From NCBI GenBank assembly GCA_016218545.1, contig JACRDQ010000036.1, positions 248,001 to 312,000 of the forward strand: 64,000 nucleotides of DNA, in the 5' to 3' direction. The notes below the pieces were generated by a model. The model searched no databases. It saw nothing but the letters and a program-made list of their open reading frames with translations, and was not told the origin of the DNA. The translations under genes were made by a program, and so were the position numbers. The DNA comes from Elusimicrobiota bacterium (GTDB lineage Bacteria; Elusimicrobiota; Elusimicrobia; UBA1565; UBA9628). Of this stretch, positions 8,552-17,033 are shown piece by piece. The first letter of the stretch is position 1; every line of letters starts with the position of its first letter.

Positions 8552-9112
8552 CTATTTTTCCTGAAGGTAGATGGTGAAGTCCGGGGAGTACGAAACCGGG
8601 TACTCGGAGGAGGTTCTAAACGGCCTGGGCTTGGTCAACTGCTCCTTGGAAATATCCATGCCTGCCCGGTACTCCCCTGCCAGGACCTTGATGATCGGGC
8701 CGGAACGCTCCTGACCCAGGGATTTCAGGCATGCCACGGTGAGCTCTCCGGAAGGGCAGTGGAGGACCTTCTCCCCTCCTGCCCCGGTCAGGAAAGCCGC
8801 CTGCTGAGCCTTGGTGAAAGCGCGCCCCGGGACCCTCGGCAGGACCCTCACTTCCACGCAATAGACCCCGCTGCCCGGCTGCCAGGCGAGAAGCTCGCCG
8901 CGAGCCTGGCGATGGTTCCAATACTGAGCGAAGCGCTCGAGCGCGGCGTCCATGTCCGAAGGCTTCCACGAAGCCGCGCCCGGAGGGTCGCGCTCGAACT
9001 CCCACGCGGTCTCCCAGGACTGGTCGTAGCGGCCGGGCTTGTGGGAAGGAGAGCACAAGTCCCACAAGCCCAGCACAGGGCCGCTCGACTCGACGATGAG
9101 CCGGTGTTCCAC
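8552..9112 (-). CDS. Hypothetical protein
   Basis: A 186-residue reading frame starts at a GTG (9112). Codon use fits the neighbouring genes and the frame fills the space between the tetR promoter and a divergent gene. The protein has no signal peptide or membrane segment. It is rich in Trp and Gly near the N-terminus and contains PSGELTVACLKSLGQ and a C-terminal YSPDFTIYLQEK. I recognise no family. A TACCAT hexamer six bases before the GTG and no Shine-Dalgarno suggest a leaderless message. Confidence 0.6.
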   Translation of the reverse strand: MEHRLIVESSGPVLGLWDLCSPSHKPGRYDQSWETAWEFERDPPGAASWKPSDMDAALERFAQYWNHRQARGELLAWQPGSGVYCVEVRVLPRVPGRAFTKAQQAAFLTGAGGEKVLHCPSGELTVACLKSLGQERSGPIIKVLAGEYRAGMDISKEQLTKPRPFRTSSEYPVSYSPDFTIYLQEK

Positions 9113-9136
9113 GGGGTTATGGTATCATAGGTCCTT
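9113..9136. promoter_or_regulatory. Compact divergent promoter region with two overlapping -10 boxes
   Basis: Only 24 bases separate two divergent start codons. Within them TATCAT (9123-9128, plus strand) lies 8 bases before the ATG at 9137, and TACCAT (minus strand, 9124-9119) lies 6 bases before the GTG at 9112. The boxes overlap by two bases. Each is placed for transcription to begin at or very close to the start codon. Confidence 0.5.
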
Positions 9137-9961
9137 ATGGCCTCTCCAGAGAAGTGCCCGGGCTGCGGAGCGCCGGTGCCCGCGGACTGGACCGTGTGCG
9201 GGAAGTGCCTCCTGCCCAGGAACATCGCCACGGGCATGACCGAAGCCAGCGTCTCCATCCGGTGCCAGTGCGGAGGCCGCATCGGCCCCCTGGACTCGGT
9301 GTGCCCCTCCTGCCGCAAGCCGAAGCCTCGGATCGACGTGGGCCGCTCCGACGACCAGGGCCCGGCCCGCCCCAAATCCGCCGGGACCTCGGCCGTGCTC
9401 GGCAGCCTCCTCATGGGAGCCGCGGCCATCGCAGCCGGCTACCTCATCTTCTCCACGCAGCTCGCCTCGCGGCCGAGCGAGCCCGCGGCCCAGGCCGTGG
9501 CCGGCGCGTCGACCGCCACGGCCTCTGCGCTCCCGGGCTCCGCCCCGGCGGATCCTCAGGCGACGACCGAGGCCCTGCCCCTTGCGCCCCAGGAATGGCT
9601 GGTCCGGGGCAAGGTCTACGACCTGCTGACCTTGAGCCCCGTGGCCAGGTGCAAGCTCGTGCTCACGGACAAGGTCTCGGGCAAACGCTTCGCGGCCAGG
9701 ACTGGGACGGACGGAAGGTACTCCGTGAAGCTCCCTCCCCTGTCCGAGGGCGGCTACAGCGTGACCCTGCTGCTGGGCAACCGCGCCTGGCCTTTCCTCG
9801 AGGAGATGGACCCGCCGTACCGGCAGCAGGACCGCAACCGCCGCGAGTCCTCCCTGGAGCTGCTGACGAGCCCGAGTCTCGTGCACGTGCCCATCATGCT
9901 CCCAGGGGGGCAGGCTGAGCTGGACTACGACCTGGTGGTGTCGGCCCCGCCCAGGCTCTAG
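9137..9961 (+). CDS. Membrane-anchored double zinc-ribbon protein with C-terminal beta-sandwich
   Basis: The 274-residue protein begins with two zinc-ribbon-like Cys clusters (CPGCGAPVPADWTVCGKC and CQCGGRIGPLDSVCPSC), followed by a single transmembrane helix (VLGSLLMGAAAIAAGYLIF), a Thr/Ala/Pro-rich linker and a carboxypeptidase-regulatory-like domain (VRGKVYDLLTLSPVARCKLVL and GTDGRYSVKLPPL). The zinc ribbons are expected in the cytoplasm and the beta-sandwich outside. The same logic, zinc ribbon plus helix plus outer domain, recurs at 17.7-18.7 kb and 22.6-23.3 kb. Function unknown. Confidence 0.8.
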   Translation: MASPEKCPGCGAPVPADWTVCGKCLLPRNIATGMTEASVSIRCQCGGRIGPLDSVCPSCRKPKPRIDVGRSDDQGPARPKSAGTSAVLGSLLMGAAAIAAGYLIFSTQLASRPSEPAAQAVAGASTATASALPGSAPADPQATTEALPLAPQEWLVRGKVYDLLTLSPVARCKLVLTDKVSGKRFAARTGTDGRYSVKLPPLSEGGYSVTLLLGNRAWPFLEEMDPPYRQQDRNRRESSLELLTSPSLVHVPIMLPGGQAELDYDLVVSAPPRL

Positions 9962-9968
9962 CAGCCTA

Positions 9969-10280
9969 CTAGTCGAGGTCGAAGGGCCGGGGCGGGGGCG
10001 AGTCGTCCTTCTCGCGCTTGATGCGCTCCTTCTCCCGCTCGAACTTCTCCATGGCCGCCTTCTTCTGGTCCGCGAGCACGTCCTTGGCTCCGTCGAGGTA
10101 CTTGCTCAGGCGCTCCTTCTCGGCCTTCATGCGCTCGGTCGCGGCCTTGATGGGGTCGCCCCCCTGGTCCTTGGCCAGCGGCTTGGCCCAGTGCTGGAGG
10201 ACCTTGCCGTTCTCCCTGAGGACCTCGAGCCTGGCCTTGCAGCAGGGGCAGTCCACGTAGATGGTCTTGTCGAGGGTCAT
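9969..10280 (-). CDS. Small zinc-finger/coiled-coil protein
   Basis: A 103-residue protein begins MTLDKTIYVDCPCCKARLEV. The CPCC motif may be half a zinc site or a redox pair. The remainder is a highly charged Lys/Glu/Arg helix (KAEKERLSKYLDGAKDV and onward), likely a coiled coil, ending in an acidic-proline tail. I chose the ATG at 10280, seven bases after a perfect TATAAT on the minus strand with no Shine-Dalgarno, which suggests leaderless transcription. It is convergent with the upstream gene with only seven bases between stops. Confidence 0.7.
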   Translation of the reverse strand: MTLDKTIYVDCPCCKARLEVLRENGKVLQHWAKPLAKDQGGDPIKAATERMKAEKERLSKYLDGAKDVLADQKKAAMEKFEREKERIKREKDDSPPPRPFDLD

Positions 10281-10328
10281 TTCTGCTATTATAGCGCAAA
10301 CAAGACGCCGCACCGCACGGAGGACCGC

Positions 10329-11018
10329 ATGAGGATCTTGATCGCAGCTCTGCTCGTGACTCTGACCGCAGGGACGGGCTGGGCGAAGAAGGCCGAGAAG
10401 GACAAGCCCGCCCTGGCGACCGAGGAGCAGAAGACGCTCTACGCCCTGGGCGTGGCCATGGGCACCGCGGTCGCCAACTTCTCCCTCACCCCGGCTGAGA
10501 CCGAGTTCGTGCTCATGGGCGTGAAGGACTCCATCGCGGTCCGCAAGCCCCAGGTGGAGATGGCGGTCTACGGCCCCCAGATCGCCAAGCTTGAGGCCGG
10601 CCGCACGACCGCCAAGCTCGCGGAGCAGAGGAAGAAGGCCTCGGCGTTCCTCGAAAAGGCGGCCAAGGAGCCCGGGGTCGTGGCCCTGGACCAGGGCGTC
10701 CTCTACACGGAGCTGGCCGCGGGCTCAGGCCCCACGCCCTCCTCGAGCGACACGTTCCGCGCCCACTACCGCGGGACCCTCGTGGACGGGACCCCGTTCA
10801 GCAGCTCGCACGACGCCGGCGAGCCCTATCAGGGCGACATGGCCTCCGGCTCCATCCCCTGCTGGAGGACCGCCCTCCTCAAGATGAAGGTCGGAGGCAA
10901 GGCGCGGCTCGTCTGCCCTTCCGAGACCGCCTACGGCGACCACGGCAGGCCGCCCCGCATCCCCGGAGGCGCGGCCCTCATCTTCGAGGTCGAGCTCCTC
11001 GGGCTCGGCGCCCAATAG
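10329..11018 (+). CDS. FKBP-type peptidyl-prolyl isomerase, secreted (FkpA/Mip-like)
   Basis: The 229-residue protein has a signal peptide (MRILIAALLVTLTAGTGWA), an N-terminal dimerisation-like helical domain typical of Mip/FkpA, and a C-terminal FKBP domain with YRGTLVDGTPFSSS, a GSIPCWRTALLKMKVGGKARL stretch and TAYGDHG plus IPGGAALIFEVELL. It should catalyse proline isomerisation on secreted proteins in the periplasm. GGAGG eight bases before the ATG supports this start. Confidence 0.92.
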   Translation: MRILIAALLVTLTAGTGWAKKAEKDKPALATEEQKTLYALGVAMGTAVANFSLTPAETEFVLMGVKDSIAVRKPQVEMAVYGPQIAKLEAGRTTAKLAEQRKKASAFLEKAAKEPGVVALDQGVLYTELAAGSGPTPSSSDTFRAHYRGTLVDGTPFSSSHDAGEPYQGDMASGSIPCWRTALLKMKVGGKARLVCPSETAYGDHGRPPRIPGGAALIFEVELLGLGAQ

Positions 11019-11270
11019 TCAGGCGACCTTGAAGACCCGGTCGTGAGGGTGGACCCTCGCGGCCACCTTCAGCCCGACCTGGTCGCCCGTCTTGGCCTCG
11101 GCCACGTCCTTGTGGTCGACCTGCATGGACTCCACCGCCTGGGTGAAGTCGTCGTGCGCGCCCTTGACGTGGATGGTGTCTCCGACCTTGAGCCCCTCGG
11201 TCAGATCGATGACCCCGACGGACACGTGCGCGAAGTAGTGGGTGAACTTGCCGATCTCATGTTCAGGCAT
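11019..11270 (-). CDS. EF-Tu domain 2-like (translation-factor beta-barrel) small protein
   Basis: An 83-residue protein with IGKFTHYFAHVSVGVIDL, LKVGDTIHVKG, FTQAVESMQVDHKDV and GDQVGLKVAARVHPHDRVF. This is the beta-barrel pattern of the second domain of translational GTPases, found alone in many bacteria as a translation elongation factor-like protein of unknown role. There is no GTPase domain. GGAGG precedes the ATG at the right distance. It lies tail to tail with the FKBP gene, the stops abutting. Confidence 0.8.
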   Translation of the reverse strand: MPEHEIGKFTHYFAHVSVGVIDLTEGLKVGDTIHVKGAHDDFTQAVESMQVDHKDVAEAKTGDQVGLKVAARVHPHDRVFKVA

Positions 11271-11459
11271 GGCTTCCTCCCGGCTCAGGGCGCCAGCGCG
11301 GCCCGCGGCCCGAGCCAGCCTCGATGATAGACCTTTGCCCCTTGGCCGGACTATCCGTATTTGTACTAGCAGGCTGCGCCGCATCGCGGAGGTCCGATGA
11401 GCGGGCGAAGGCGCTCCTCTTGCCTCCCGGCGCCGGCAGAGCTACACTCTCTTGTGCTG

Positions 11460-12977
11460 ATGGGGAGATTCAAGGCCGTCTTGCTGCTTGCGCTCGCGGC
11501 TTTCGAAGCCTATGCCGTCTTCTGGACCCAAGCGACGGATGAATGGGCGTCCCGGCCCTGGTCGAGGGAACTGCTCATCGCATGCGTCTGCCTTGCGGCC
11601 CTGGCGCTGGCCGAGCTCCTGCGGCGGCTCGGCGGCAAGACCTCGAACTGGCTCCTCGGGTCGTTCTTCGTCGTCAGCGTCCTGCTTGCCCCTTTTCTGG
11701 CCGCGCCCTTCCTGCTGATGCGGTGGGGAGTCCCGCAGGTGCTGCCCAACAGCCAGGGGTTCGCGGACTATCCGCGTCTTCCCGAGATCGAGGAACGCTT
11801 GGGCCCCGCTTTCCGCGAGATCCGGCTCATCCTCTTCCGCTATCGGAGCTTCATGCAGGGGACCGACCGCCTCATCTACGTCGTGGGCTCTCCCCACGAG
11901 TCCTGGCAGCGCGCCTTCTCGGCGATCCAAGGCGCTCCCGGGCAGGGCTCCGGCGGCTGCAGCCCGACGACGCCCTCCAAGTGGGCCCGTGCGGCTTGCC
12001 CGGAGCCGGGAGGGGGCTACGACTGCTTCTCCTGCGGCTCCGGAAGCCGGAATCACCCCCAATCCCACGCCCTCTTCCTCAGCTCCGACGGCAAGCAGGC
12101 GGTGCTTTTCTCCGGAACCGGCCCGAGCTTCGACCGCGCGGTCAAGGACTTCGATGTCTTGAGAAGGGACCGCCTGCGGCCCGCGTACCGCTACCGGGCC
12201 GTTTCCTCGCCGTCGGACCCCGCCCATGACGCCTTCTACGCGAGGCTCGCCTCCACGGCGCCCGTCGCCCCGCTGGCCGCACCGGCCGATGCTGCGATCA
12301 TCGAGAGGTGCCTCTTCAACCGCGATCATGCCTGCCTGGATGTCGTATTGCGCAGCGACCCTTCGGGGGCCGCGCTGGCGGGGTTCCTGGAGGCCGGGAT
12401 CCCGTTCGAGCGCTTGAGCGCCGCCATGGCGCTCGCCAAGCAGAAGCATCCGGCCGCCCTCGCCTTCCTGCTGCGTTCCTTGAAGACCTCGGAGGCGCGT
12501 GACGACATCGCCGGAGTCGCCGAGGCGCTCGGCTTCTTCGGCCCCGAGGCAGCGCCGGCTGTCCCGGGCCTGATCGCATGGGCCGACAGGAGGACCCTGC
12601 CCGAGCAGGACGCGGTGCCGGCCGAGATGATCGGTCCCATGCTCCGGATCGGGACGGACGAGGCCCTCGAATACGTGGGCCGGTGCAGCCGGCGGCCCAT
12701 CAAGCTTGAGGAAGCCGAAGCCATCCGCGCCGCGCTGGCCCGGATCCAGCCGCTGCCCGCAGCTTGCGTGTCCCACCTGCGCCGGTGGATCGCGCGTCAG
12801 AGGGAGTTGAAGGCGCCCAACGCGCATCACCTGATCAGCGCCCTCAGGCTCGCGGCCGGAGACCAGGCGGTCGAGCCCTTCCGCCCTTTCATCCGGGAGA
12901 TGCTCCCCCAGCCGAAGCCGAACACCTACTTCGGCGACGCGTGGTCCGAGCTGAACCGCTCTCTCGAGGGGAAGTAG
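11460..12977 (+). CDS. Membrane protein with helical-repeat C-terminus, unknown function
   Basis: The protein starts MGRFKAVLLLALAAFEAYAVF and has about three N-terminal hydrophobic segments, a Cys-containing middle region (GGYDCFSCGSGS) and a C-terminal half of Ala/Leu-rich helices (LAFLLRSLKTSEARDDIAGVAEALGFFGPEAAPAVPGL) typical of HEAT-like repeats. I chose the ATG at 11460 over an in-frame ATG at 11397 because TTGCCT-N17-TACACT ends 11 bases before it. The family is not recognised. The next gene follows after 13 bases on the same strand and may be co-transcribed. Confidence 0.7.
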   Translation: MGRFKAVLLLALAAFEAYAVFWTQATDEWASRPWSRELLIACVCLAALALAELLRRLGGKTSNWLLGSFFVVSVLLAPFLAAPFLLMRWGVPQVLPNSQGFADYPRLPEIEERLGPAFREIRLILFRYRSFMQGTDRLIYVVGSPHESWQRAFSAIQGAPGQGSGGCSPTTPSKWARAACPEPGGGYDCFSCGSGSRNHPQSHALFLSSDGKQAVLFSGTGPSFDRAVKDFDVLRRDRLRPAYRYRAVSSPSDPAHDAFYARLASTAPVAPLAAPADAAIIERCLFNRDHACLDVVLRSDPSGAALAGFLEAGIPFERLSAAMALAKQKHPAALAFLLRSLKTSEARDDIAGVAEALGFFGPEAAPAVPGLIAWADRRTLPEQDAVPAEMIGPMLRIGTDEALEYVGRCSRRPIKLEEAEAIRAALARIQPLPAACVSHLRRWIARQRELKAPNAHHLISALRLAAGDQAVEPFRPFIREMLPQPKPNTYFGDAWSELNRSLEGK

Positions 12978-12990
12978 CCGGCCCTAAGAC

Positions 12991-13815
12991 ATGCTCATCC
13001 TGGTCCTCTGGGCGGCGGCGGTCGCGGCGGGATGCGTCCTCCATCCGCTGTACAGATCGCGACCGGAAGGCAGGCTGGCCTATGCCTTCGCGACACGCGG
13101 CTCTGTCTGGCTCGGCTTCGTCGCGGGCTCCCTCATCATCGGGGGGATGATCAGCGGCGTCCAGACGGAGGACTCTCCGGCGAACGCTTTCGCGATGGTC
13201 GGCGCGCTGGTTTCTTGGCCGTTCATGTGCGCCTGCGCCTGCATCTTCGCCCTGCCGTTCCTTTATCTCGGCAGGCTTGTCTGCGCGATGCTGTCCGAGG
13301 GCGGCGAGGAGGCCGCTGACGGCAGACCGCGGGCGACGGCGAGACCGGCGTCACAAGAGCCCCCCGCCCGACCCGTTCGGGAGAGGGCTCCGCCACGGAG
13401 GCCCTGGAGCCTGATCGCCGTGCTCATCGTCTTGGCGGGACTGGCGATCATCATCGGACTTGCCGTCCCGAGGCATCAGGATTCGATCGCCGGACGCAGG
13501 TCCCAGGGGCATCCCAACCGCGGGAAGCTCGGAGCCATCCGCCACGCATTGTCCGTCTATCAAGGCGACCAGGGCGGTGCCCACCCGGCTTCCCCCGAGA
13601 CTCTGCTGGTCGATGGGAAGTACCTTGCCGTCATCCCCACGCTCGAAGGTCTCCCGCACGCGCCCTCGAACACCGTCACGCTCTACCGTTCGAGGACCCC
13701 CGGCGACACCGGCGGGTGGGGCTACGTCAGCGATCCGTCCGATGCGGATCGGGGACGGATCTTCATCGACTGCACCCACACGGACTCCAAGGGCAAGGCC
13801 TGGGCCTCATATTGA
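12991..13815 (+). CDS. Membrane protein fused to a pseudopilin-like C-terminal module
   Basis: The first half of this 274-residue protein has about three hydrophobic segments (MLILVLWAAAVAAG, GSVWLGFVAGSLIIGGMI and a Cys-rich CACACIFALPFLYLG). A basic/proline linker follows, then a fourth helix SLIAVLIVLAGLAIIIGLAV leading into a pilin-like globular part (RGKLGAIRHALSVYQGDQGG, GKYLAVIPTL, GGWGYVSD, CTHTDSKGKAW). The last part matches the pseudopilin pattern common in Elusimicrobiota. The prepilin peptidase site is absent: no Gly-Phe junction and no Glu at position 5. It is therefore unlikely to be processed as a normal pilin. Confidence 0.75.
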   Translation: MLILVLWAAAVAAGCVLHPLYRSRPEGRLAYAFATRGSVWLGFVAGSLIIGGMISGVQTEDSPANAFAMVGALVSWPFMCACACIFALPFLYLGRLVCAMLSEGGEEAADGRPRATARPASQEPPARPVRERAPPRRPWSLIAVLIVLAGLAIIIGLAVPRHQDSIAGRRSQGHPNRGKLGAIRHALSVYQGDQGGAHPASPETLLVDGKYLAVIPTLEGLPHAPSNTVTLYRSRTPGDTGGWGYVSDPSDADRGRIFIDCTHTDSKGKAWASY

Positions 13816-13831
13816 CTTCGCGCAGCGTCCC

Positions 13832-14281
13832 CTAGAGCGCCGGAAGGTCTTCGAGCTTGTAGGGCACGTCCACCAAGGACAGCCGGTCCAGGGCGGACCA
13901 GAAGCTCCGCTGGAGATGGAGCTTGCCCCTGCGGCGGATGAGGAACGGGGTCTCGCCGTTGAAGAGGAGCAGGACGTCGAAGGCCCCCTGCTTGCACAGG
14001 TGCAGGGCGAGCCTGGCCGCGGTCTCGATGCCGAGGTGGCCCTTCTCGGGGTCGTAGGCCGAGAGGTCGATCCTCATGGCCGCGCACCAGCCCATGCGCA
14101 TGCGGAGGTCCTCCTCCAGGATGGCGTTGCGGACCGCGTCCGTCTCGAAGACCACGCCGGTCAGGCCCGGGGCCGAAAACTCCCGGCCCTTGAGCTTGAA
14201 GCCCATGCGGTGGCGGATGACGCCTAGGAAGTCCTTCTCCGACAGGCTCTCGCCCGCGTAGAGGTCGTAGTCCAGGGACAT
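13832..14281 (-). CDS. SitI3-like hypothetical protein
   Basis: A 149-residue protein starting [18 protein letters not shown], with GLTGVVFETDAV and a C-terminal GAFDVLLLFNGETPFLIRRR stretch. The opening and the LLLFNGE/RRRGKL ending resemble SitI3-type immunity proteins, but only weakly, so this is a tentative family call. The start shares one base with the stop of the serine acetyltransferase gene (TGATG), so the two are translationally coupled. No toxin gene is next to it. It could equally be an unrelated housekeeping protein. Confidence 0.6.
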   Translation of the reverse strand: MSLDYDLYAGESLSEKDFLGVIRHRMGFKLKGREFSAPGLTGVVFETDAVRNAILEEDLRMRMGWCAAMRIDLSAYDPEKGHLGIETAARLALHLCKQGAFDVLLLFNGETPFLIRRRGKLHLQRSFWSALDRLSLVDVPYKLEDLPAL

Positions 14282-15180
14282 CAGACCTTGTCTGCGGTCT
14301 GCTGGGAGACCCGGCTGTTCGGAGGCGTGGACCGGGTGAGCCACACGTTGCCCCCGATGACCGAGCCCCGGCCGATGCGCACCGTCCCGAGGATGGTCGC
14401 CCCGGCGTAGATGACGACGTCGTCCTCGACGTCTGGGTGGCGCTTCACGCCCTTGATGGGGTTGCCGTGCTTGTCGAGCGGGAAGCTCTTGGCGCCCAGG
14501 GTCACGCCCTGGTAGATGCGCACCCCGCTGCCGATGGTCGTGGTCTCGCCGATGACGACCCCGGTGCCGTGGTCGATGAAGAAGTTCCTGCCGATGGAGG
14601 CCCCGGGATGGATGTCGATGCCGGTCACGCTGTGAGCGTGCTCCGTGATGATGCGCGGCAGGAGCGGCACCTCCAGCCGGTAGAGCTCGTGCGCGAGCCT
14701 TTGATAGGTGATCGCGAAGATCCCGGGGTAGCAGAGCACGGTCTCGGCCGGGCAGGTGGCGGCCGGGTCGCCCTCGTAGGCGGCCCTCACGTCCGTCATC
14801 AGCAGCTCCTGCACGCGGGGCAGGCTCTCGATGAAGAGTCGGGCGTGGCGCCCCGCGCGGTAGCGGCAGGCCGAGCAGGAGGAGCGCTCGCGCCGGCAGA
14901 AGAAGCAGAAAGCCCGCAGGATCTGCTCCGAGAGGATGCGGCGGGCGTGGTCCACCATCGTGCCGATGGCGTGCGGCGTGGCCGCCGGGGAGAACTCGCT
15001 GGCCCCGTAGTAGCCGGGGAAGAGCGCCGAGCGCAGGGTCTCGGCGGCCTCGATGACCGCCTGCCTCGACGGCAGGGGCTCCGAGACCATCCTGCGCTTC
15101 AAGGGGCTGATGGACTCATCAGGGTGCGCGCTGAGCGCCTTGACGACCTTCTCCAGGCCCGCGTCCATTTTCGCCTTCAT
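14281..15180 (-). CDS. cysE: Serine O-acetyltransferase with N-terminal cysteine cluster
   Basis: The 299-residue enzyme converts L-serine and acetyl-CoA to O-acetylserine. The C-terminal left-handed beta-helix has the SAT active-site stretch [15 protein letters not shown] and [11 protein letters not shown], then [19 protein letters not shown]. The N-terminal helical domain has [17 protein letters not shown], as in long-form SATs. An unusual C-x2-C-x6-C-x2-C cluster (CFFC and CSAC) in the helical part could bind a metal. A strong GGAGGAGGGAG precedes the ATG, which overlaps the cysK stop (ATGA). Confidence 0.93.
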   Translation of the reverse strand: MKAKMDAGLEKVVKALSAHPDESISPLKRRMVSEPLPSRQAVIEAAETLRSALFPGYYGASEFSPAATPHAIGTMVDHARRILSEQILRAFCFFCRRERSSCSACRYRAGRHARLFIESLPRVQELLMTDVRAAYEGDPAATCPAETVLCYPGIFAITYQRLAHELYRLEVPLLPRIITEHAHSVTGIDIHPGASIGRNFFIDHGTGVVIGETTTIGSGVRIYQGVTLGAKSFPLDKHGNPIKGVKRHPDVEDDVVIYAGATILGTVRIGRGSVIGGNVWLTRSTPPNSRVSQQTADKV

Positions 15181-16121
15181 GCTCCCTCCTCCCACAGCCA
15201 GGTGCTCAGGTAGCGCTCCCCGGTATCCGGCAGGAGCACGACCACGGTCTTGCCCGCGTGCTCGGGCTTGGCGGCCTCCTGCATCGCCGCCCACAGGGCC
15301 GCGCCCGAGGAGATGCCGGCCAGGATGCCCTCCTCCTTGGCCAGCTTGCGCGCGCAAACGCCCGCGTCCTCGTGTCTGATCGTGACGACCTCGTCGATGA
15401 CCCCGCGGTTGAGGACCTTGGGGATGAAGCCCGCGCCGATGCCCTGGATCTTGTGCGGTCCCGGCTTGCCTCCGGAGAGCACCGGGGAATCCGCGGGCTC
15501 GACCGCCACGATGCGCACCTTGGGCTTGAGCTTCTTCAAGACCTCGCCCACGCCCGTGATCGTGCCGCCCGTGCCCACGCCGGCCACGAACACGTCCACC
15601 TTGCCGTCCGTGTCCTCCCAGACCTCCTTGGCCGTGGTGCGGCGATGGACCTCCGGGTTGGCCGGGTTCTCGAACTGCTGGAGCACGAGGCACTTCGGGT
15701 CCGCCGCGGCCATGGAAGCGGCCTTGGATAGGGCTCCCTTCATGCCCTCGGCTCCCGGGGTGAGCACGAGCTCCGCGCCCAGGGCCTTGAGGAGCTTGCG
15801 GCGCTCCACGCTCATGGTGTCCGGCATGGTCAAGACGAGCTTGTAGCCCCGCACCGCGGCCACGAAGGCGAGCGCGATGCCCGTGTTACCGCTCGTGGGC
15901 TCAAGCAGGACCGTGTCCGGCTTGATGAGTCCCGCGGCCTCGGCAGCCTCGATCATGGACAGGCCGATGCGGTCCTTGACCGACCAGCAGGGGTTTCCGG
16001 ACTCGAGCTTGGCCACGAGCCTGCCGGGCAGGCCCTTGCCGAGCTTTCCCAGGGCGACGAGCGGGGTGCGGCCGACCAGTTTCGTGACGTCAGGGGCTAT
16101 TTTCTCCACGGGCTGATTCAA
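15177..16121 (-). CDS. cysK: Cysteine synthase A (O-acetylserine sulfhydrylase)
   Basis: The 314-residue PLP enzyme makes cysteine from O-acetylserine and sulfide. It has the PLP-lysine motif SVKDRIG, the substrate loop [11 protein letters not shown], the phosphate-binding [10 protein letters not shown] and the C-terminal [10 protein letters not shown]. It is the first gene of the cysK-cysE pair, so both steps from serine to cysteine are encoded together. The 5'-most in-frame start is a TTG at 16121; a GTG at 16109 is a real alternative, because TATGCT on the minus strand ends right at the TTG, which would leave the GTG as the first start in the message. Confidence 0.95.
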   Translation of the reverse strand: MNQPVEKIAPDVTKLVGRTPLVALGKLGKGLPGRLVAKLESGNPCWSVKDRIGLSMIEAAEAAGLIKPDTVLLEPTSGNTGIALAFVAAVRGYKLVLTMPDTMSVERRKLLKALGAELVLTPGAEGMKGALSKAASMAAADPKCLVLQQFENPANPEVHRRTTAKEVWEDTDGKVDVFVAGVGTGGTITGVGEVLKKLKPKVRIVAVEPADSPVLSGGKPGPHKIQGIGAGFIPKVLNRGVIDEVVTIRHEDAGVCARKLAKEEGILAGISSGAALWAAMQEAAKPEHAGKTVVVLLPDTGERYLSTWLWEEGA

Positions 16122-16165
16122 GCATATTCCATGATATACTGTCCCTAGTCAGGAGGAATACCGTC

Positions 16166-17020
16166 ATGACGAGCCTCGTCTCCATCCTCGCGGCCGCCGC
16201 CGCCCTCTCCTTCGCGGGCCAAGGCCCCGTCGGCTCCACTGAGTTCTCCTACTCCGGGGTCCGGGAGCTCAAGACCCTTTCCTTGTCCGTCCCGGTCCGG
16301 CCCGAGGCGGTCCCGGTCTTCGGACAGGCGGCCGCAGGCCGCATCAAGGATCTGCACCTGCTGGCCCAGACCGGCAAGGAGGTCGTGTTCTCTTACGCCA
16401 AGACGCAGGCTGAGGCCGACGCCTTCGTGTCCATGTGGACGCCCATCCTCGCAGGCGCGGGCTTCAAGCTCGGCCAGCCCTCCTCGGAAGCGGGCATCAC
16501 GGTCCTTCCCTATTCAGGCCGCGACGGCATGATGGTCCGCGAGTTCCTGGCCGACCCCCTCCAGTTCAAGCCCAAGGACGAGGCGGACCGGCTGGCCAGC
16601 ATGGCGGTCGTCGACAAGGGCCTCGAGGACGCGGGTCTGGCCCCCTTCGCCGCGTTCCTCGTGGACAACGAGTACATCCTGCCCACCTACGCCTTCTACT
16701 ACGCGACGGCCAAGGCTGACAAGCCCGAGCACGAGGTCCAGGTGCGCGTCCTCAAGAAGGAGGGGGCTGACAGGGCCGTGCTCGAGCGCGCAGGGCTCAA
16801 GGTCCTCCAGCAGAAAGAGGACTTCCTCACGGTCTACATCGGGCCCGAGGTCGGCCTGGTCTACCGGACCGGGAACACCCCGGACGAGATCAAGACCAAG
16901 GTGGAGGAGTTCAAGAAGTTCATCGCCGGACAGGGCGGCAGGTTCATCGAGGCCAAGGTCTCGGAGCTCGAGCCCGGCTCCTACCGCAAGTTCGCGGCCG
17001 ACATCTTCTTCTTCCAGTAA
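16166..17020 (+). CDS. Secreted protein of unknown function
   Basis: The 284-residue protein has a signal peptide (MTSLVSILAAAAALSFAGQG). The mature part mixes alpha and beta stretches, such as IKDLHLLAQTGKEVVFSY and VQVRVLKKEGADRAVLERAG, without a recognisable motif. GGAGGA lies nine bases before the ATG, and a TATACT -10 candidate (16135-16140) lies further upstream, so this gene has a conventional leader, unlike many neighbours. Confidence 0.7.
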   Translation: MTSLVSILAAAAALSFAGQGPVGSTEFSYSGVRELKTLSLSVPVRPEAVPVFGQAAAGRIKDLHLLAQTGKEVVFSYAKTQAEADAFVSMWTPILAGAGFKLGQPSSEAGITVLPYSGRDGMMVREFLADPLQFKPKDEADRLASMAVVDKGLEDAGLAPFAAFLVDNEYILPTYAFYYATAKADKPEHEVQVRVLKKEGADRAVLERAGLKVLQQKEDFLTVYIGPEVGLVYRTGNTPDEIKTKVEEFKKFIAGQGGRFIEAKVSELEPGSYRKFAADIFFFQ

Positions 17021-17033
17021 GCCCGGCTAAGCG

